64,000 bases of DNA, taken from NCBI RefSeq assembly GCF_003937825.1, contig NZ_RSFW01000001.1, positions 1-64,000 on the forward strand. Direction: 5' to 3'. The stretch is from Mesobacillus subterraneus. Its GTDB lineage: Bacteria; Bacillota; Bacilli; Bacillales; Cytobacillaceae. Of this stretch, positions 62,812 to 64,000 are shown piece by piece. The first letter of the stretch is position 1, and every line of letters begins with the position of its first letter. The position numbers and the translations under genes were made by a program. The notes below the pieces were generated by a model, which made no database searches, was not told the DNA's origin, and saw only the letters and a program-made list of their open reading frames with translations.

Positions 62812-63825
62812 TTAAATGAACGTTTGTAAAACGGTCCCTTTTCCATTTGCTGCTTTTATTTTTCCGTAGGCTCCATTTATAAAAGTGATTTGCGGCGGAA
62901 CATGGCCACAGTCTATGTCATAAATGACAGGGATTTGCAGTTCAACAGCCAGTTCATGGTAAACATCCTCAATTGCATAATTCCCCACGGTTGTATTGGC
63001 TGGGCTCCTGCCAAACAGGATGCCTGAACAATTCACAAACCAGCCGGCATATTTCATTTGCACAAGCGTTCTTCGTAAATCCGTTGTCGACAATTCCGCA
63101 TTTTCGAAGAACCAAACAACCGGGTCTCCTGGGATATGAGTGTCCCTGAAAGATTGAACATCGCCGTATGGAGTACCGATTAAATGGCGGATGGTATCGA
63201 TACAGCCGCCAAGCAAACGCCCTTCTACTTCAATTTCGCCCCTGCCGATTATCTTCCATTCCGTCTCTTCAGTTAGGTGAAAAACACAGGGACTAGGCTT
63301 GTCATGGCGCCATGCTTTTTGGTATTTTTCTGAGGATTCCTGGAGAATGGATTGACTCTTTTTCGTTGCTAAAACAGCTTCCCACGCAGCGGTTGTCTCG
63401 TCCGAATACGCGCCCCTCAGGTCTACCAGGTTTGTTCCATGCGCAGTGGCAATTCCCGTCCTTAATGTGATGGCCAACAACAACAAACTTGTGTCCGAAT
63501 AACCAAGGATCCACTTTTCCGGGACCTTGTCAAAGTCAACATGCTCGAGGATTTCAAGCAGCAACTCACCACCCCATGGAGGGATCATCAGCTGGATGCG
63601 GCCGTCTGCCATCATGTTATTAAACTCGTCTCCCCGTTCCTTTGCAGGTGCGGACTTTGCTTTGTCTTGTGTCCATGGCGTTTCGCCCATGATGACTTTG
63701 TATCCTCGCTCTTCCATACGGGAAGAAGCACTTTCTAGCAAATCATGCAATTCAACCGGTACTCCTGATGATGGTGCCGTGACACCAACCGTCATTCCTT
63801 TTTCTAAGATTGGATAGCGAATCAT
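62812..63825 (-). CDS. S66-family LD-carboxypeptidase (LdcA/MccF-like)
   Basis: 337 aa from the ATG at 63825 (AAGGGGGG upstream); the longer frame would begin inside a terminator hairpin. Catalytic Ser is in LGYSDTSLLL, the Glu in the LLGGCIDTIRHLIGTPYGD region and the His in DCGHVPPQITFI; GVTAPSSG and MIPPWGGELLLEIL are early family motifs. The enzyme removes D-Ala from peptidoglycan tetrapeptides or, in the MccF branch, inactivates microcin-type antibiotics. The MIPPWGG segment and length favour the MccF-like branch. Confidence 0.88.
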   Translation of the reverse strand: MIRYPILEKGMTVGVTAPSSGVPVELHDLLESASSRMEERGYKVIMGETPWTQDKAKSAPAKERGDEFNNMMADGRIQLMIPPWGGELLLEILEHVDFDKVPEKWILGYSDTSLLLLAITLRTGIATAHGTNLVDLRGAYSDETTAAWEAVLATKKSQSILQESSEKYQKAWRHDKPSPCVFHLTEETEWKIIGRGEIEVEGRLLGGCIDTIRHLIGTPYGDVQSFRDTHIPGDPVVWFFENAELSTTDLRRTLVQMKYAGWFVNCSGILFGRSPANTTVGNYAIEDVYHELAVELQIPVIYDIDCGHVPPQITFINGAYGKIKAANGKGTVLQTFI

Positions 63826-63892
63826 CCCGTTCCCCCCTTGCTTTTGCATAATTTTAACAGGAACGCCACTTGAAGAAAACCTCTTTTTTAAT

Positions 63893-63923
63893 ATAAAAAT
63901 GGCTGCTTCTCTGGAAGCAGCCA
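63893..63923 (-). terminator. terminator of the gene entering from the right
   Basis: GGCTGCTTC/GAAGCAGCC stem followed on the minus strand by ATTTTTATATT, 8 nt after the stop at 63931. Confidence 0.85.
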
Positions 63924-63930
63924 CACTCGT

Positions 63931-64000
63931 TTATTTCTCTCCGATCATTTCCCTGACTTTTTCTTTTACTTCTTCTATATTGCGCATTTTGTTGTCCCAG
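63931..64000 (-). CDS. 3' end of a gene running off the window
   Basis: Only the last 22 codons are visible on the minus strand (WDNKMRNIEEVKEKVREMIGEK, then TAA), a charged helical C-terminus. The terminator that follows confirms a real coding end. Identity cannot be judged. Confidence 0.55.
   Translation of the reverse strand, partial: WDNKMRNIEEVKEKVREMIGEK

Noticed and set aside
63276-63298. Repeat fragment GAAAAACACAGGGACTAGG inside the carboxypeptidase gene
   Set aside because: Only partial match to the GGGACGGTTCT unit and the coding sequence is unbroken; likely chance similarity.
63826-63924. Long N-terminus of the LD-carboxypeptidase
   Set aside because: It would start inside a terminator hairpin; the ATG at 63825 has a strong site and matches the family.

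Overview
The window reads as chromosomal DNA of a low- to mid-GC Bacillaceae. Evidence: strong GGAGG-type ribosome binding sites, frequent TTG/GTG starts, CcpA (cre), PhoP, Fnr and LutR type operators of the Bacillus kind, and many genes with clear Bacillus relatives (lutPRABC, pstS, narK, rlmCD, ABC-F, RsbR-like STAS proteins). The genus cannot be fixed from sequence alone. There are no rRNA or tRNA genes, no phage genes and no CRISPR array. Intergenic DNA is unusually repeat-rich: a GGGACGGTTCT palindromic (REP/BIME-like) family, a recurrent CCTTATCC/GGATAAGG terminator hairpin, two MITE-like elements and a tandem 52-bp palindrome array.

Layout. 1-4.2 kb: small hypothetical proteins, a broken small gene, a DUF4328-like membrane protein, a Lon-fold (S16) protease-like protein, and a lone pstS behind a Pho box. 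4.2-4.8 kb: a SelU/AhpC-TSA_2 peroxiredoxin-like gene with an in-frame UGA at the first position of its CxxC motif and a bacterial-SECIS-like hairpin 25 nt downstream, so a candidate selenoprotein. 5-9.8 kb: ABC-F ATPase, EamA exporter overlapping a cysteine dioxygenase, DUF1456 protein. 10-11.5 kb: narK with an Fnr box. 11.6-14.6 kb: a SEC-C fragment, an ASCH protein, then a group made of MpsC (DUF2294), the bicarbonate transporter SbtA and a beta-carbonic-anhydrase-like protein that has lost every zinc ligand; this looks like an inorganic carbon uptake locus. 15-19.5 kb: DUF2935 protein and an OmpR-type two-component system followed by two PepSY proteins. 19.7-20.9 kb: two tandem paralogues of unknown role. 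21-26.4 kb: complete lactate utilisation cluster lutP-lutR-lutA-lutB-lutC with a LutR operator. 26.6-28.8 kb: katG.

29.8-40.5 kb: sugar-sensing and uptake region. A periplasmic-type sensor, a LytS/YesM-like kinase and a YesN-like regulator form overlapping genes (XylFII-LytS-YesN arrangement) beside a ChvE-GguA-GguB/XylFGH-type ABC transporter, a second sugar-binding lipoprotein and a Gfo/Idh/MocA dehydrogenase. A cre site precedes the transporter. 40.8-51.9 kb: mostly single metabolic or repair genes on the minus strand (sstT, dus, DUF2975, acetate transporter, DUF429, NIF3, Fpg/Nei, GNAT, DUF1203, an AdaA-like regulator with a possible AUU start, rlmCD), with several short fossils of an rlmCD-like 3' end between them. 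51.9-54.3 kb: small lipoproteins. 54.4-56.2 kb: an orphan pair of peptide-type ABC permeases. 56.8-57.3 kb: the 52-bp palindrome array. 57.3-64 kb: recQ, a PAS histidine kinase, two RsbR-like STAS proteins, an S66 LD-carboxypeptidase and the 3' end of a gene that runs off the window.
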